From positions 89,543 through 153,542 of the forward strand of contig CADCHE010000005.1 in assembly GCA_902801205.1 (NCBI GenBank): 64,000 bases of DNA, read 5' to 3'. This document shows positions 44,187 to 53,556 of the stretch, in pieces. The notes under the pieces were generated by a model. The model did not search any database, was not told the origin of the DNA, and was given only the letters and a program-made list of their open reading frames with translations. Each line of letters starts with the position of its first letter. The first letter of the stretch is position 1. The position numbers and the translations under genes are program-made. This DNA comes from an uncultured Bacteroidia bacterium. GTDB lineage: Bacteria > Bacteroidota > Bacteroidia > Bacteroidales > UBA932.

Positions 44187-46358
44187 ATGAAGAATATGAA
44201 GAAATTGCTTTGCATCCTCGCCGCCGCCCTGCTTCTGGGGACCGGCGCGTCCGCCGACGAAGGCATGTGGCTGCTCCCGCTGCTGCAGAAGATGAACGCC
44301 GGCGCCATGAAAGACCTCGGCTGCCGGCTCACCCCGGACCAGATCTACAGCATCAACCATTCCTCGCTGAAAGACGCCATCGTACAGTTCGGCGGGGGCT
44401 GCACCGGCGAGATGATCTCGAAGGAAGGCCTGCTGGTGACGAACCACCACTGCGGTTACAGCAGCATCCAGTCGCTCTCCTCCGACGAGCACAACTATCT
44501 GGAGGACGGCTACTGGGCGATGGACCGCAGCCAGGAACTGCCCGTTCCCGGCCTGACGGTCACCTTCCTCGTAAGCATGGAAGACGTGACCGGCATCGTG
44601 GAAGCGAACGAGGCGCAGTTCCGGAAGGCGTTCGCAGACTCGGCCGATGCCGGACGGCTGGTTGCGGAGGCTATGGCGCGATGGGAGAAGACCTTCGAGG
44701 AGGAGGCCGTCGCGGACACCCCCGCCTGCACCGCCCGCGTCCAGTCCTTCTATAACGACAACGTCTACTACCTGATCAAGTACAAGACCTACCGTGACGT
44801 CCGCTTCGTGGGCGCCCCGCCGGCATCGATCGGCAAATTCGGCGGTGAGACCGACAACTGGATGTGGCCGCGCCACACCGGCGACTTCTCGATGTTCCGC
44901 GTCTACGCCGGCAAGGACAACCTGCCGGCCGACTACAGCCCGGAGAACGTCCCCTACGAACCCGCACAGGCCCTGAAGGTGTCCCTGAAGGGCATCCAGG
45001 AGGGCGACTTCACGATGATCATGGGCTACCCGGGCCGCACGCAGCGGTTCCAGACCGTCGCCCAGCTGGAGCAGATGATGGCCCAGCATGACATCTCCAT
45101 CGACGCGCGCACCCTCCGCCAGGACATCATGAAGAAATACATGGAAGCGAGCCCGTCCGTCCGCCTGAAGTACGCCGACAAGTACGCCGGCTCCTCCAAC
45201 GGCTGGAAAAAGTGGATCGGTGAGCGGAAAGCCTTCAAGGACCTCGACATCATCGGTCGCGAGCGCGAGAAAGAAGAAGCCTTCACCAAGTGGGTGAACA
45301 AGAACGGCAAGCGGAAGGCCCGCTACGGCAAGGCCCTGGACGACATCGCGGAAGGCGTCGCGAGGAACGCCCCCAACATGCTGGCGGTCCAGCTGCTAGC
45401 CGAAACGGTCCTGAACATCGAACTGCTCGACAACGCCAACTATTTCGCGCGGCAGTACCAGACGGCCCTGCGGACCCAGCCCGGCGATACCGCCGCTGCG
45501 CTCGACGCCGCCTTCGCCGCCATGGAGGACATCTATGCGGACTACTACGAGCCGCTTGACCGTGAAGAGACGGCCGCCCTGCTGGAGCACTACCGCTCGC
45601 ATGCGGACACGTCCTGCTTCCTGCAGGGCCTGGGCGGTGACTTCGCGACGATGGACCTGAAGGCCTATGCCGCCCGGTTGTTCAATGAGAGCATCTTCAC
45701 CTCGCCGGAGAAACTGAAGACGGTCTATGCAGAGGGCTTCGGCCGCCTGCGGGAAGACCCGGCCGTCACCCTGCTGAACGCGGCGGTGGACGTCTTCTTC
45801 TCCCTGCAAAGCGGCATCGACGAGGAAGCCGAAAACAAGATTGCCGAAGGTTCCAAAGCATTCACGGCCGGCCTCCTGGAAAAGAACAAGGGCGCCGCAT
45901 CCTACCCCGACGCCAACTTCACGATGCGCCTCACGTACGGCACCGTCCAGCCCTATTCGCCCAAGGACGCCCTGACCTACCGCTACTACACGACCATCTA
46001 CGGCGTGATCGAGAAAGAGAACCCGGACGACTATGAGTTCCGCGTACCGGCGAAACTGATCGATCTCTACAACAAAAAAGACTACGGCAAGTACGCGATG
46101 GCGGACGGCAACCTGCCCGTCTGCTTCCTGACGACCAACGACATTACCGGCGGCAATTCCGGCAGCCCGGTGCTCGACGCAGAGGGACGCCTCATCGGCC
46201 TGGCGTTCGACGGCAACTGGGAGTCAATGTCCAGCGACGTGATGTTCGAGCCCAAACTGCAGCGCTGCATCTGCGTGGACATCCGCTACGTCCTCTTCCT
46301 GGTGGACAAATTCGGCGGTGCTGGCTATTTGTTGAAAGAAATGGAGATCGAGCAGTGA
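44187..46358 (+). CDS. S46 family dipeptidyl-peptidase (DPP7-like)
   Basis: Periplasmic serine dipeptidyl-peptidase releasing N-terminal dipeptides. 723 residues, usual for DPP7/DPP11. Signal peptide MKKLLCILAAALLLGTGASA. Triad: His in TNHHCGY (about 88), Asp in GETDNWMWPRHTGDFS, Ser in GGNSGSPVL (about 658). The residue 18 positions after the catalytic Ser is Gly (AFDGNWE), which in characterised enzymes goes with DPP7-type hydrophobic P1 specificity, whereas DPP11 has Arg there. An ATG at 44196 is an alternative start. Stop overlaps the Mrp start by 1 nt (TGATG). Confidence 0.92.
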   Translation: MKNMKKLLCILAAALLLGTGASADEGMWLLPLLQKMNAGAMKDLGCRLTPDQIYSINHSSLKDAIVQFGGGCTGEMISKEGLLVTNHHCGYSSIQSLSSDEHNYLEDGYWAMDRSQELPVPGLTVTFLVSMEDVTGIVEANEAQFRKAFADSADAGRLVAEAMARWEKTFEEEAVADTPACTARVQSFYNDNVYYLIKYKTYRDVRFVGAPPASIGKFGGETDNWMWPRHTGDFSMFRVYAGKDNLPADYSPENVPYEPAQALKVSLKGIQEGDFTMIMGYPGRTQRFQTVAQLEQMMAQHDISIDARTLRQDIMKKYMEASPSVRLKYADKYAGSSNGWKKWIGERKAFKDLDIIGREREKEEAFTKWVNKNGKRKARYGKALDDIAEGVARNAPNMLAVQLLAETVLNIELLDNANYFARQYQTALRTQPGDTAAALDAAFAAMEDIYADYYEPLDREETAALLEHYRSHADTSCFLQGLGGDFATMDLKAYAARLFNESIFTSPEKLKTVYAEGFGRLREDPAVTLLNAAVDVFFSLQSGIDEEAENKIAEGSKAFTAGLLEKNKGAASYPDANFTMRLTYGTVQPYSPKDALTYRYYTTIYGVIEKENPDDYEFRVPAKLIDLYNKKDYGKYAMADGNLPVCFLTTNDITGGNSGSPVLDAEGRLIGLAFDGNWESMSSDVMFEPKLQRCICVDIRYVLFLVDKFGGAGYLLKEMEIEQ

Positions 46359-47428
46359 TGATGACGGAAGCACAGATTCTGGACATGCTCCGGGAAGTCG
46401 TCCACCCGGGCAAGGGAAGCAAGGACATCGTCAGCCTCGGCATGGTGGAACACGCCGCCTTCGAAGACGGGAAGGTCCGCATCACACTCGCCTTCCCGGG
46501 CCGGCGCGACCCGCTGGCCGAATACCTCATCGGCAGCGCCCGGGCAGCCGTCATCCGCAACTCCCCGCAAGGGACGCAGGTGGAAGTGGAAACCGTCGTG
46601 CGGGAGACCGCCGCGCCGAAGAAGAAGCCCGCCCTCGGGCTGGAAGAACTCGGTCAAGTCCGCCACATCATCGGCATCGCCTCCGGCAAAGGGGGCGTCG
46701 GGAAATCCACCGTGGCTGTAAACCTGGCCGTCGCCCTGGCCCGGGAAGGGTACCGGGTGGGACTGGCCGACGCTGACGTCTATGGCCCTTCCGTCCCCCT
46801 GATGACCGGTACGGAAGGTGCATTGCCCGAGGCCATCCAGGACGAAGACGGAAGGGAACTGATCCTTCCGGTGGAGAAATACGGCGTGAAATGGATGTCG
46901 ATCGGCTACTTCTCCCAGCCTGGCCAGGCGCTGATCTGGCGCGGGCCGATGGCCTGCAACGCCCTCAAGCAGATGATCCTGCAGGTCCGCTGGGACGCAC
47001 TGGACTTCCTGCTTGTCGACATGCCGCCGGGCACCGGCGACATCCACATCTCCCTTGTGCAGGAGGTGCCGATGGAAGGGGCTGTCATCGTGACGACGCC
47101 CCAGGCCGTCTCGCTGGCCGACGTGGAGAAAGGCGTCAACATGTTCCGCCACGAAAACATTGACCGGAAGATCTTCGGACTCGTGGAGAACATGGCCTGG
47201 TTTACGCCGGAAGAGTTGCCGGACCACCGCTATTACCTCTTCGGGAAAGACGGCGGGAAGAAGATGGCGGAGCGTTTCGGCATTCCGCTCCTCGGCCAGG
47301 TGCCGCTCGTGCAGAGCATCCGGGAAGGCGGAGACGAAGGCCTGCCCGCCGCCCTCACCGACCGGCCTGACGGTGTGGCCTTCCGTGCGTTGGCGCGCGC
47401 CGTGGCCGCCCGCGCGGAAGAAGACTGA
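46358..47428 (+). CDS. Mrp/ApbC-family P-loop ATPase
   Basis: Iron-sulfur-cluster carrier ATPase of the Mrp/NBP35 type. The 356-residue protein has an N-terminal MIP18/DUF59 domain (residues about 1-85), the deviant Walker A GKGGVGKST, LADADVYGPSVP, and DMPPGTGD. The C-terminal Cys-x-x-Cys found in many Mrp proteins is absent; the equivalent segment is ENMAWFTPEELPDHRYY, as far as I recall also seen in other Bacteroidota. Cytoplasmic. ATG at 46358 is coupled to the S46 stop; GTG at 46355 and ATG at 46361 are possible. Confidence 0.9.
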   Translation: MMTEAQILDMLREVVHPGKGSKDIVSLGMVEHAAFEDGKVRITLAFPGRRDPLAEYLIGSARAAVIRNSPQGTQVEVETVVRETAAPKKKPALGLEELGQVRHIIGIASGKGGVGKSTVAVNLAVALAREGYRVGLADADVYGPSVPLMTGTEGALPEAIQDEDGRELILPVEKYGVKWMSIGYFSQPGQALIWRGPMACNALKQMILQVRWDALDFLLVDMPPGTGDIHISLVQEVPMEGAVIVTTPQAVSLADVEKGVNMFRHENIDRKIFGLVENMAWFTPEELPDHRYYLFGKDGGKKMAERFGIPLLGQVPLVQSIREGGDEGLPAALTDRPDGVAFRALARAVAARAEED

Positions 47429-47512
47429 TCCCCCTTTCGGATAAACTTTCCAGTGGAATTCCTGTCTTAACAGTGTTGCAACTTTACTTTGAACACTTTA
47501 AAATAGACAGGA

Positions 47513-47995
47513 ATGAAAAAGTTTTTGTTTGCGGCCGTTGCTGCGCTGATGCTTTGCGGCGGCCTCTCCGCCCAGGAACGGAACCAAAATGGCAGCCGGC
47601 GTCCGGACCCGAAGGAAATGACCCAGAGGATGACCGACCGGATGGTCGAGCGGTACGGCCTGAACGCCGACCAGGCGAAGGAACTCAAGACCCTGAACGA
47701 GGCGTTCGTCGGCAAGATGCACCGTGCCGGTGCCCCGGGCCGCGGCGCACAGGCCCGGCCGCAGGGCGAAGGACAGCGCCAGGCGCCCACCGAAGAAGAG
47801 CGCAAGCAGATGCAGGAACAGCGCAAGGCCTATGAAGACGGCCTGCAGAAGATCCTCACCAAGGAACAGTACGAAGCCTATCAGAAAGACCGCGAAGCGA
47901 TGCGCAGCCGGATGAGCAGCCGGGGCCGGGGCCCGCGTCAGAATGAGAACGCGAAGGACGCCGGATCCAGGGCACGGTCCAAAACCACGCGGTAG
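47513..47995 (+). CDS. DUF4890-like secreted protein (Spy/CpxP-like)
   Basis: 160-residue exported protein: signal MKKFLFAAVAALMLCGGLSA, then helical charged sequence rich in Gln/Arg/Glu (MTQRMTDRMVERYGLNADQ, LTKEQYEAYQKDREAMRSRM), the helical-hairpin pattern of Spy/CpxP-type periplasmic chaperones. A Gly/Arg/Gln-rich stretch lies in the middle. A TTACTTTG-like element precedes it (about 47483-47490). The last 58 nt overlap the 3' end of the convergent C10 protease gene. Confidence 0.75.
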   Translation: MKKFLFAAVAALMLCGGLSAQERNQNGSRRPDPKEMTQRMTDRMVERYGLNADQAKELKTLNEAFVGKMHRAGAPGRGAQARPQGEGQRQAPTEEERKQMQEQRKAYEDGLQKILTKEQYEAYQKDREAMRSRMSSRGRGPRQNENAKDAGSRARSKTTR

Positions 47996-49821
47996 CGGCC
48001 TGGACGCAGGTGGGTCAGCACGATGGTTACCGTTTGGTAATCAGGAGAGTAAAACAGACACTCCGGCGTCCGCCCGATCTCTCCCACATCGCTGAACAGC
48101 GTCCCGTCCTCGCCGTATATGGCGGCACGCACGCCCGGTTTCGTGTGGATGACCAGCACCCGGGAATAGCGTTTCTGCTCTTGAACGTACTCCGCGTCGC
48201 GCGAAATGCGCACCGAGGAGTACGTTTGGTTTGATACGGCTTCCTGCAGGGAAATCTCGCCGTTCTGCAAATCTCCGTTACAACGGACCGGCTGCCAGTC
48301 CTCATCCTCGGATGCACGGAAGAACAGTCGGATCCGGTCGCCTTCCGCCACCGGTTCCGTCAGCTGGCAGGAAAGTTCTTCCGCCGAAGACAGCGCCACC
48401 GGTTCGCTGATCCAGCCCTTCACGGACCCGTCGGCAGCGACATGCGCGGCGATGATCCCATACGACCCGGGCGCATCGTTCCCATCCCCGAAATAGAACG
48501 CGAAGGGCTCGGTCTCCCACTGGCGGTCCAGCCAGGAAACGGCTTTGGTGTACAGGTGGAAACGGTCGCCCGTCCGCGGGTCTTCCCCGTCGCCGAGCGC
48601 CAGGCAGATCCCGGGATCGGGATTCCACCAGATTTCGCCGTGCGCCTCGGCCGGCTGCCCCGTCGCGGGTTGCAAGCCGATGATGGCATCCTGGTCGGCA
48701 AAGAATTCCGGATTGCGCGCCTCAGGCGCGTAGCCGTACGGCGCCATGGAGAAGAACCCGTTGTTGGCGCCCGCCCAGCCCCAGTTGAAATAGACATAGT
48801 GCTGCCGGTCGTATCCGGTGGCCACGAAAGCGTGGCCGCCGCCGTCCCGCTCGGAAGTGCCCGACATGTAAACGGGTCTTCCGGCCTGCAATTCCTTCTC
48901 CAACAGGTCGATCCATTGCTCGGTGGAATAGAATTCCCGGTAGACGAACCGGGCGTTCTGGTCGTAGTCCATGTAGGTCTTCAAGGCAGGCAGGACATCC
49001 TCCGAATAAGCGCCGGAACTGGAAGGCGAATACTGCATCTGGACCATGTGGCCGCAGTCGCGCATCAGCGTGGCCACCTGGTTCCGCTGTTCGTCGGTCC
49101 GGAAATCGGAAGTACGGGTCGGCATCCGGTCCCACAGGTAGGTGTGTCCCAGGGTGACACCCTCCACGGCGATGGTCCGCCCGCCGGTAGCGTAGGTGTA
49201 GGCAGGAATCGAACCCCGTCCTTTCTCCGGATATTTCCAGTACCGCAGGATGATGGACATCGCCGTGGCCACGCAGCCGGTCAGCGACCGGGAACCCTGG
49301 ACCCGCGGGCAGAGCAGGTTGTAAGGGCTGTCCTGGCTCCAGAGTGCGGTTTCCAGCAGGACGACGGCCCGCTCCGCATCCGTTTCGGCACGGGTCGGTG
49401 TCGTGGAAGCCAGAGCCTGCCAGCGCGCACGGACGGCCGGAAGGGGCGTCCGGCGCTCCTCGCGGGAACGTAGGACCGCCTTTTCGTATTCCGCGAGCAC
49501 GTCCGTCACGGCCGCCGGCGCATGGTCGAGCGAGAACGAACCTTCGGTCGCATAGGCCAGGACCGGCTCGGTCGCCGTATCACCGGAAATGATGACGAAT
49601 CCACCGCGGGTATTGTTGATGATATAGAAGGCCGGATCGCCAGCGGAGCGCGTGGTCACAGGCGCGGTATCGAGCATCCGGAGCGAAGAAGTCTCGGCGG
49701 GCAGATTCCGGGAGAGGAAGAACTGGCGCGCAATCCGCTTCGCCATGTCTGCATCCACATTGCCGGCCCGCAGCACCAGGGCAGACCATAAAAAGAACAG
49801 AAAAAAGACCGTTTTCCTCAT
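47938..49821 (-). CDS. C10 family cysteine protease (streptopain/SpeB-like)
   Basis: Secreted papain-like protease with an N-terminal propeptide. 627 residues: signal peptide (MRKTVFFLFFLWSALVLRAG), propeptide of about 130 residues (AFYIINNTRGGFVIISGD), catalytic domain with Cys in LTGCVATAMS (about 183) and His in GGGHAFVATGYD (about 330), YFNWGWAGANNGFF, then a beta-sandwich tail of about 220 residues. Similar to interpain and periodontain. A BACON lipoprotein gene lies 5 nt upstream on the same strand. The 3' end overlaps the plus-strand DUF4890-like gene. Confidence 0.92.
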   Translation of the reverse strand: MRKTVFFLFFLWSALVLRAGNVDADMAKRIARQFFLSRNLPAETSSLRMLDTAPVTTRSAGDPAFYIINNTRGGFVIISGDTATEPVLAYATEGSFSLDHAPAAVTDVLAEYEKAVLRSREERRTPLPAVRARWQALASTTPTRAETDAERAVVLLETALWSQDSPYNLLCPRVQGSRSLTGCVATAMSIILRYWKYPEKGRGSIPAYTYATGGRTIAVEGVTLGHTYLWDRMPTRTSDFRTDEQRNQVATLMRDCGHMVQMQYSPSSSGAYSEDVLPALKTYMDYDQNARFVYREFYSTEQWIDLLEKELQAGRPVYMSGTSERDGGGHAFVATGYDRQHYVYFNWGWAGANNGFFSMAPYGYAPEARNPEFFADQDAIIGLQPATGQPAEAHGEIWWNPDPGICLALGDGEDPRTGDRFHLYTKAVSWLDRQWETEPFAFYFGDGNDAPGSYGIIAAHVAADGSVKGWISEPVALSSAEELSCQLTEPVAEGDRIRLFFRASEDEDWQPVRCNGDLQNGEISLQEAVSNQTYSSVRISRDAEYVQEQKRYSRVLVIHTKPGVRAAIYGEDGTLFSDVGEIGRTPECLFYSPDYQTVTIVLTHLRPGRYRVVLDRALDPASFAFSF

Positions 49822-49826
49822 ACCCC

Positions 49827-50951
49827 TCAGAATTTACGCATATCGATATGAAGGATTCCCTCCAGCGAAGGAACCTCGATGGATTTGAAATTACCGTCCG
49901 CCTCGATCCGGGTGACGTAGGTGGCGACCGGCGCGAAGGAATGGACCAGCCCTTCCTTCCAGATGTCAGTGACACCGTCCCCCCAGTCGATCAGGCAGGT
50001 GAACGTGTTCCCGTCGAACCGGGGCACCGCCATCGTGGCGGCGGTGTGCTCCACCAGCAGCACGCTCTTCGGCGGGAACTGGCTGATGGTCACGACGCAG
50101 GGATCCGCCTTGACGGAAGCATCCGCCGGTGTGAAGGTGACCGTGCCTTCCCGGATGTTCCGGCCGGAATGTTCGCCGACCTGCACCCGGCATACGGAAG
50201 GCGTCAGCACGCGGGTGCCCGCCTCCTCCTGGACGCTCAGCCACTCCTGCGCTGAATACTGCACCGTCGCAGTGTAGGAGATGTTCGACTGCAGGCCGAT
50301 CTCCAGCAGGCCGCCTTCCGCGGGGACATGATAGACCAGGCTGTCCGCGAGCACCGCCGACTGCGGCGTCTGACGGATCGTGACGACGGACGAGACGGCC
50401 CCGTCCTTCTGGCGGAAATGGATGCGGCCTTCACGCGGTTCGGCCTCAGGTGCACAGGCCGACACGATGAAGCGCGGCTGCCGGTACGAGAGTGACCGGG
50501 TTTCGTCGGGCTGGATCCAGTCCTGGCAGGCGGGGTCGATCTCCATCTCGTACGTGATGTTGGCACCGACCTCCACCTGGATGATGTGCCGGCGACCGTC
50601 CAGGTCGAAGACGTCGGGCGAAACGAGAATGGCGTCGTTCTGCGCCTGCGTCACAACCACGCTTGCCTGCAATTCGCCCGCCCGCACACGGACCGTGCAG
50701 CTGCGGAGGCCATACGACGTATTGGGCTGGCAAGTGAGGGAAACGTCCGCGGCGCCGCTGCCCGACAGCGGCGCCGCCGTGCACCACTCACCGTCGCAGA
50801 GCAGCGTCCAGCCTTCCCGGGTGGAAATCGAGAAAGACACGATGCCGCCTTCGACAGGGGCTTGAAGTTCTTTCACGGACAAAGTCAGATATGGATCGGG
50901 TTTGCAGGCAAAGGCCAGCAGCAACAAAAACAGAAAGGGAAGTTTCTTCAT
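49827..50951 (-). CDS. BACON-domain lipoprotein
   Basis: 374-residue lipoprotein: signal MKKLPFLFLLLLAFAC. Three or so BACON-type beta-sandwich modules follow (VEGGIVSFSISTREGWT, SLTCQPNTSYGLRSCTVRV, AEGGLLEIGLQSNISYTATV), which elsewhere bind glycans or proteins at the surface. No catalytic motif. ATG at 50951 is used because it starts the signal peptide. It is 5 nt before the C10 protease and 4 nt after YfhO, so co-transcribed with both. In other Bacteroidales C10 proteases are paired with exported inhibitors; that this one inhibits is only a guess. Confidence 0.82.
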   Translation of the reverse strand: MKKLPFLFLLLLAFACKPDPYLTLSVKELQAPVEGGIVSFSISTREGWTLLCDGEWCTAAPLSGSGAADVSLTCQPNTSYGLRSCTVRVRAGELQASVVVTQAQNDAILVSPDVFDLDGRRHIIQVEVGANITYEMEIDPACQDWIQPDETRSLSYRQPRFIVSACAPEAEPREGRIHFRQKDGAVSSVVTIRQTPQSAVLADSLVYHVPAEGGLLEIGLQSNISYTATVQYSAQEWLSVQEEAGTRVLTPSVCRVQVGEHSGRNIREGTVTFTPADASVKADPCVVTISQFPPKSVLLVEHTAATMAVPRFDGNTFTCLIDWGDGVTDIWKEGLVHSFAPVATYVTRIEADGNFKSIEVPSLEGILHIDMRKF

Positions 50952-50955
50952 CGTT

Positions 50956-53556
50956 TCATTCACTCTTTTTCTTTTTGATTTCACCGGCGCCCAGCATCCC
51001 GCCGGACAGCAACAGCAAAAGGAACAGCGTCACGCTGCAGGCGCGGGAGGCCCGTTCGCTCCGGGCGTGGATTGCCGGTTCGAACCGGAAGACGATGTCG
51101 TGTTCACCGGCGGGAAGGACGGCGCCGCGAAGCGTCCAATCGGCACGGAACAGGCTGGTTTCCACGTCGGTTCCGTCGAGGCGCGCCTTCCATCCGTCCG
51201 GATAGAAGACCTCGCTGAAAACGGCCGGGCGGTCGGTAGCGGCCACATAATGGTAATGCAGCTCGTTCGGTGCGTAAGACGTCATGTACAGCGTATCGGA
51301 GGGGGCGGGCGCGGCGGCGGCCAGGCAAGCCGCCACACGGTCAGCCGCTTCCGCGAAATCGGGGCCGAGGACGGCGGTATGCTTCAGGTCCACCTCGCCG
51401 AGGGCGGCGATCTCCGCATCGGGCGAGTCCGTCTTGCGGACCTCGTTCACGAACCAGGCGGGGCCGAAGGCGTTCCGGTTCACGAGCGGCGGATTTGCAG
51501 CGCCGATGATCAGGTACTTGGTGTTCAGGGCATCCAACACGGGCGTTTCCGGCAGGGCCGCCTCCGCTTCCTGTACCGTCGCGGCACCCTGGAGCGCACC
51601 GTAGACCTGCTGGATCTCGCCGGTAAGGTAACGGTCGATCAAGTCCTGGTAACGCTGCATCTTGGCTGGCGAATAGCCGCCGACACTCTTGTGGTGATAC
51701 GACGCGAAGGAATCGTTGAAGACATCGGCCGTCAGGTCAAGCACGCGGTAGGAAGGCGCCGGGTCGGCCTTGATCTGCTTGTCCACCTCCCGGGCGTTGA
51801 AGCGCGCCGTGAAAGAACGCGGTGTCGTGAAGTCGTCGGCGTTCAGGTAACGCTTGCCGACGGCGAACAGGTTGATCAGGATGAGCAGGCCGATGCCCGC
51901 AACGGCCTCCAGGCGGCGTGCGCGGCCGATATGCGGATCGGATGCATAGGATTTCGGAGCGGACGCAGGGCGGCTGTAGCCCCACAGAAGCAGCACGAAG
52001 GCCGCGCCGATGAACAGGGCGGAGCGCAGGGCGTCGGCGGCAAGCAGGTGCCGCCGGTCGGTCCGCAGGGCGTCCACCAGGACATCCTGCATCCGGCCAT
52101 CGGACCCGCCCGAGAAGTCGCCGGCGATGCCGGGCGCGACAGCACACAGCAGGCAGAAGCCCGCCGTGAGGCCCAGGGCGATCCATCCCTTGGACAAGAA
52201 TTCCTTGCGGGTGTATGCTCCCTTCAGGATCCGGTCGAGGACCAGGATCCCCAGCATCGGCAGGGTGAACTGCAGTACGACCAGGGCCATCGACACCGTC
52301 CGGAATTTGTTGTACATCGGGACATGGTCGTAGAAGAAGCGCGTGAATGCCATGAAATGGCTGCCCAGCGCGAGGGCGACGGCCAGCAGCGTGGCGGCCA
52401 GCAGCCACCATTTCTCCCGCCCGTCATACAGCAGCAGGCCGAGCAGGAAGAGGAAGATGGTGATGGCGCCCATGTACATCGGGCCGGCCGTGAACGGCTG
52501 CGGACCCCAGTAGAAGGGCAGCGCCTTGGCGATTTCGTCCGGATTCCCCTGTCCGGCCCGGGCGAAGAGCTGCACCGTCGCGGACTTGTCCGGGTCGATG
52601 CTGCCCGAAGAAGAGCCCCCGTTGAAGTTCGGGATCATCAGGTTCGGCAGCTCCTCCCAGCCGTACGACCACGCCGTGGCATAGTCGAGCTGCAGGCCGC
52701 TCCCGCTGATTTCCTTCCCGTCCGGCGCGGTGAGTTCGGATCCGCCGCGCATCGTGTATTTCGTATATTCATACAGCGGGGCGAGCGACACGGTATTCGT
52801 GCCGACGCCCACGAGCCCGACCGTCAGCAGCAGACCGGATGCCGCGGCGAAACGGCCGAAACCGCGGCGGCGCTCCGCGTCTGCAAGCAGCCAGACCAGT
52901 TCGGTCACGGCATAGATCAGGATGACGAGGGCCAGGTAATACGTGATCTGCTGGTGGTTGGCCTTGATCTGCAGGCTGAGCGCCAGGGCGAACAACACCG
53001 CCCCGAACAGCGTCTTGAGCAGCCACTTCGGACCGCCATTCCGCGCTTTCCGGTAGGTGTAGACCAGCGCGGCCAGCACCCAGGGGAAGAAGGCCAGGGC
53101 CTGCATCTTGGAATTGTGTCCCACCTGGATGATCTGCAGGTTGTAGGAGCAGAACGTAACGGCCACGGCGCCGATGACGGCGGGAACGAGGTCCACCCCC
53201 AGGGCGAGCATCAGCAGGAATCCCCCCAGCAGGCTGAGGAAGAGCCAGGTCGCCGGCCGCTTGCCCGTCAGCAGGACCTTTTCCAGGGCGGCGGTCCAGT
53301 TGCCGGCGGAGGAGGCATGGAACGCGGTGACGGGCATCCCGCCGAACATCGCATCGGTCCACAGGGTGGGATCGTCCGGATGCGCAGCGTTGAATTCCTT
53401 CATCTCGTGGGACATGCCCACATAGCCGGAAATGTCGCTCTGGTTCACGACCTTCCCGCTCAGCACGCCGGGGACGAACCCGTAGGCGAGCACCAGGAAG
53501 AAGGCGACGATGCCCAGCGCGAGGCCGGCCTTTCTCAGCATTGTATTCTTGTTCAT
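50956..53556 (-). CDS. YfhO-family polytopic membrane protein
   Basis: 866-residue membrane protein of the YfhO family, implicated elsewhere in adding sugars to surface polymers such as teichoic acids. About a dozen TM helices (GLALGIVAFFLVLAYGF, FLSLLGGFLLMLALG, AVIGAVAVTFCSYNLQ, and others) with a large extracytoplasmic region. The conserved family segment HNSKMQALAFFPWVLAA is present. ATG at 53556 overlaps the glycosyltransferase stop by 4 nt. The long form upstream in frame is rejected. Role in decorating the ManNAcA-containing polymer is inferred from neighbours. Confidence 0.85.
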   Translation of the reverse strand: MNKNTMLRKAGLALGIVAFFLVLAYGFVPGVLSGKVVNQSDISGYVGMSHEMKEFNAAHPDDPTLWTDAMFGGMPVTAFHASSAGNWTAALEKVLLTGKRPATWLFLSLLGGFLLMLALGVDLVPAVIGAVAVTFCSYNLQIIQVGHNSKMQALAFFPWVLAALVYTYRKARNGGPKWLLKTLFGAVLFALALSLQIKANHQQITYYLALVILIYAVTELVWLLADAERRRGFGRFAAASGLLLTVGLVGVGTNTVSLAPLYEYTKYTMRGGSELTAPDGKEISGSGLQLDYATAWSYGWEELPNLMIPNFNGGSSSGSIDPDKSATVQLFARAGQGNPDEIAKALPFYWGPQPFTAGPMYMGAITIFLFLLGLLLYDGREKWWLLAATLLAVALALGSHFMAFTRFFYDHVPMYNKFRTVSMALVVLQFTLPMLGILVLDRILKGAYTRKEFLSKGWIALGLTAGFCLLCAVAPGIAGDFSGGSDGRMQDVLVDALRTDRRHLLAADALRSALFIGAAFVLLLWGYSRPASAPKSYASDPHIGRARRLEAVAGIGLLILINLFAVGKRYLNADDFTTPRSFTARFNAREVDKQIKADPAPSYRVLDLTADVFNDSFASYHHKSVGGYSPAKMQRYQDLIDRYLTGEIQQVYGALQGAATVQEAEAALPETPVLDALNTKYLIIGAANPPLVNRNAFGPAWFVNEVRKTDSPDAEIAALGEVDLKHTAVLGPDFAEAADRVAACLAAAAPAPSDTLYMTSYAPNELHYHYVAATDRPAVFSEVFYPDGWKARLDGTDVETSLFRADWTLRGAVLPAGEHDIVFRFEPAIHARSERASRACSVTLFLLLLLSGGMLGAGEIKKKKSE

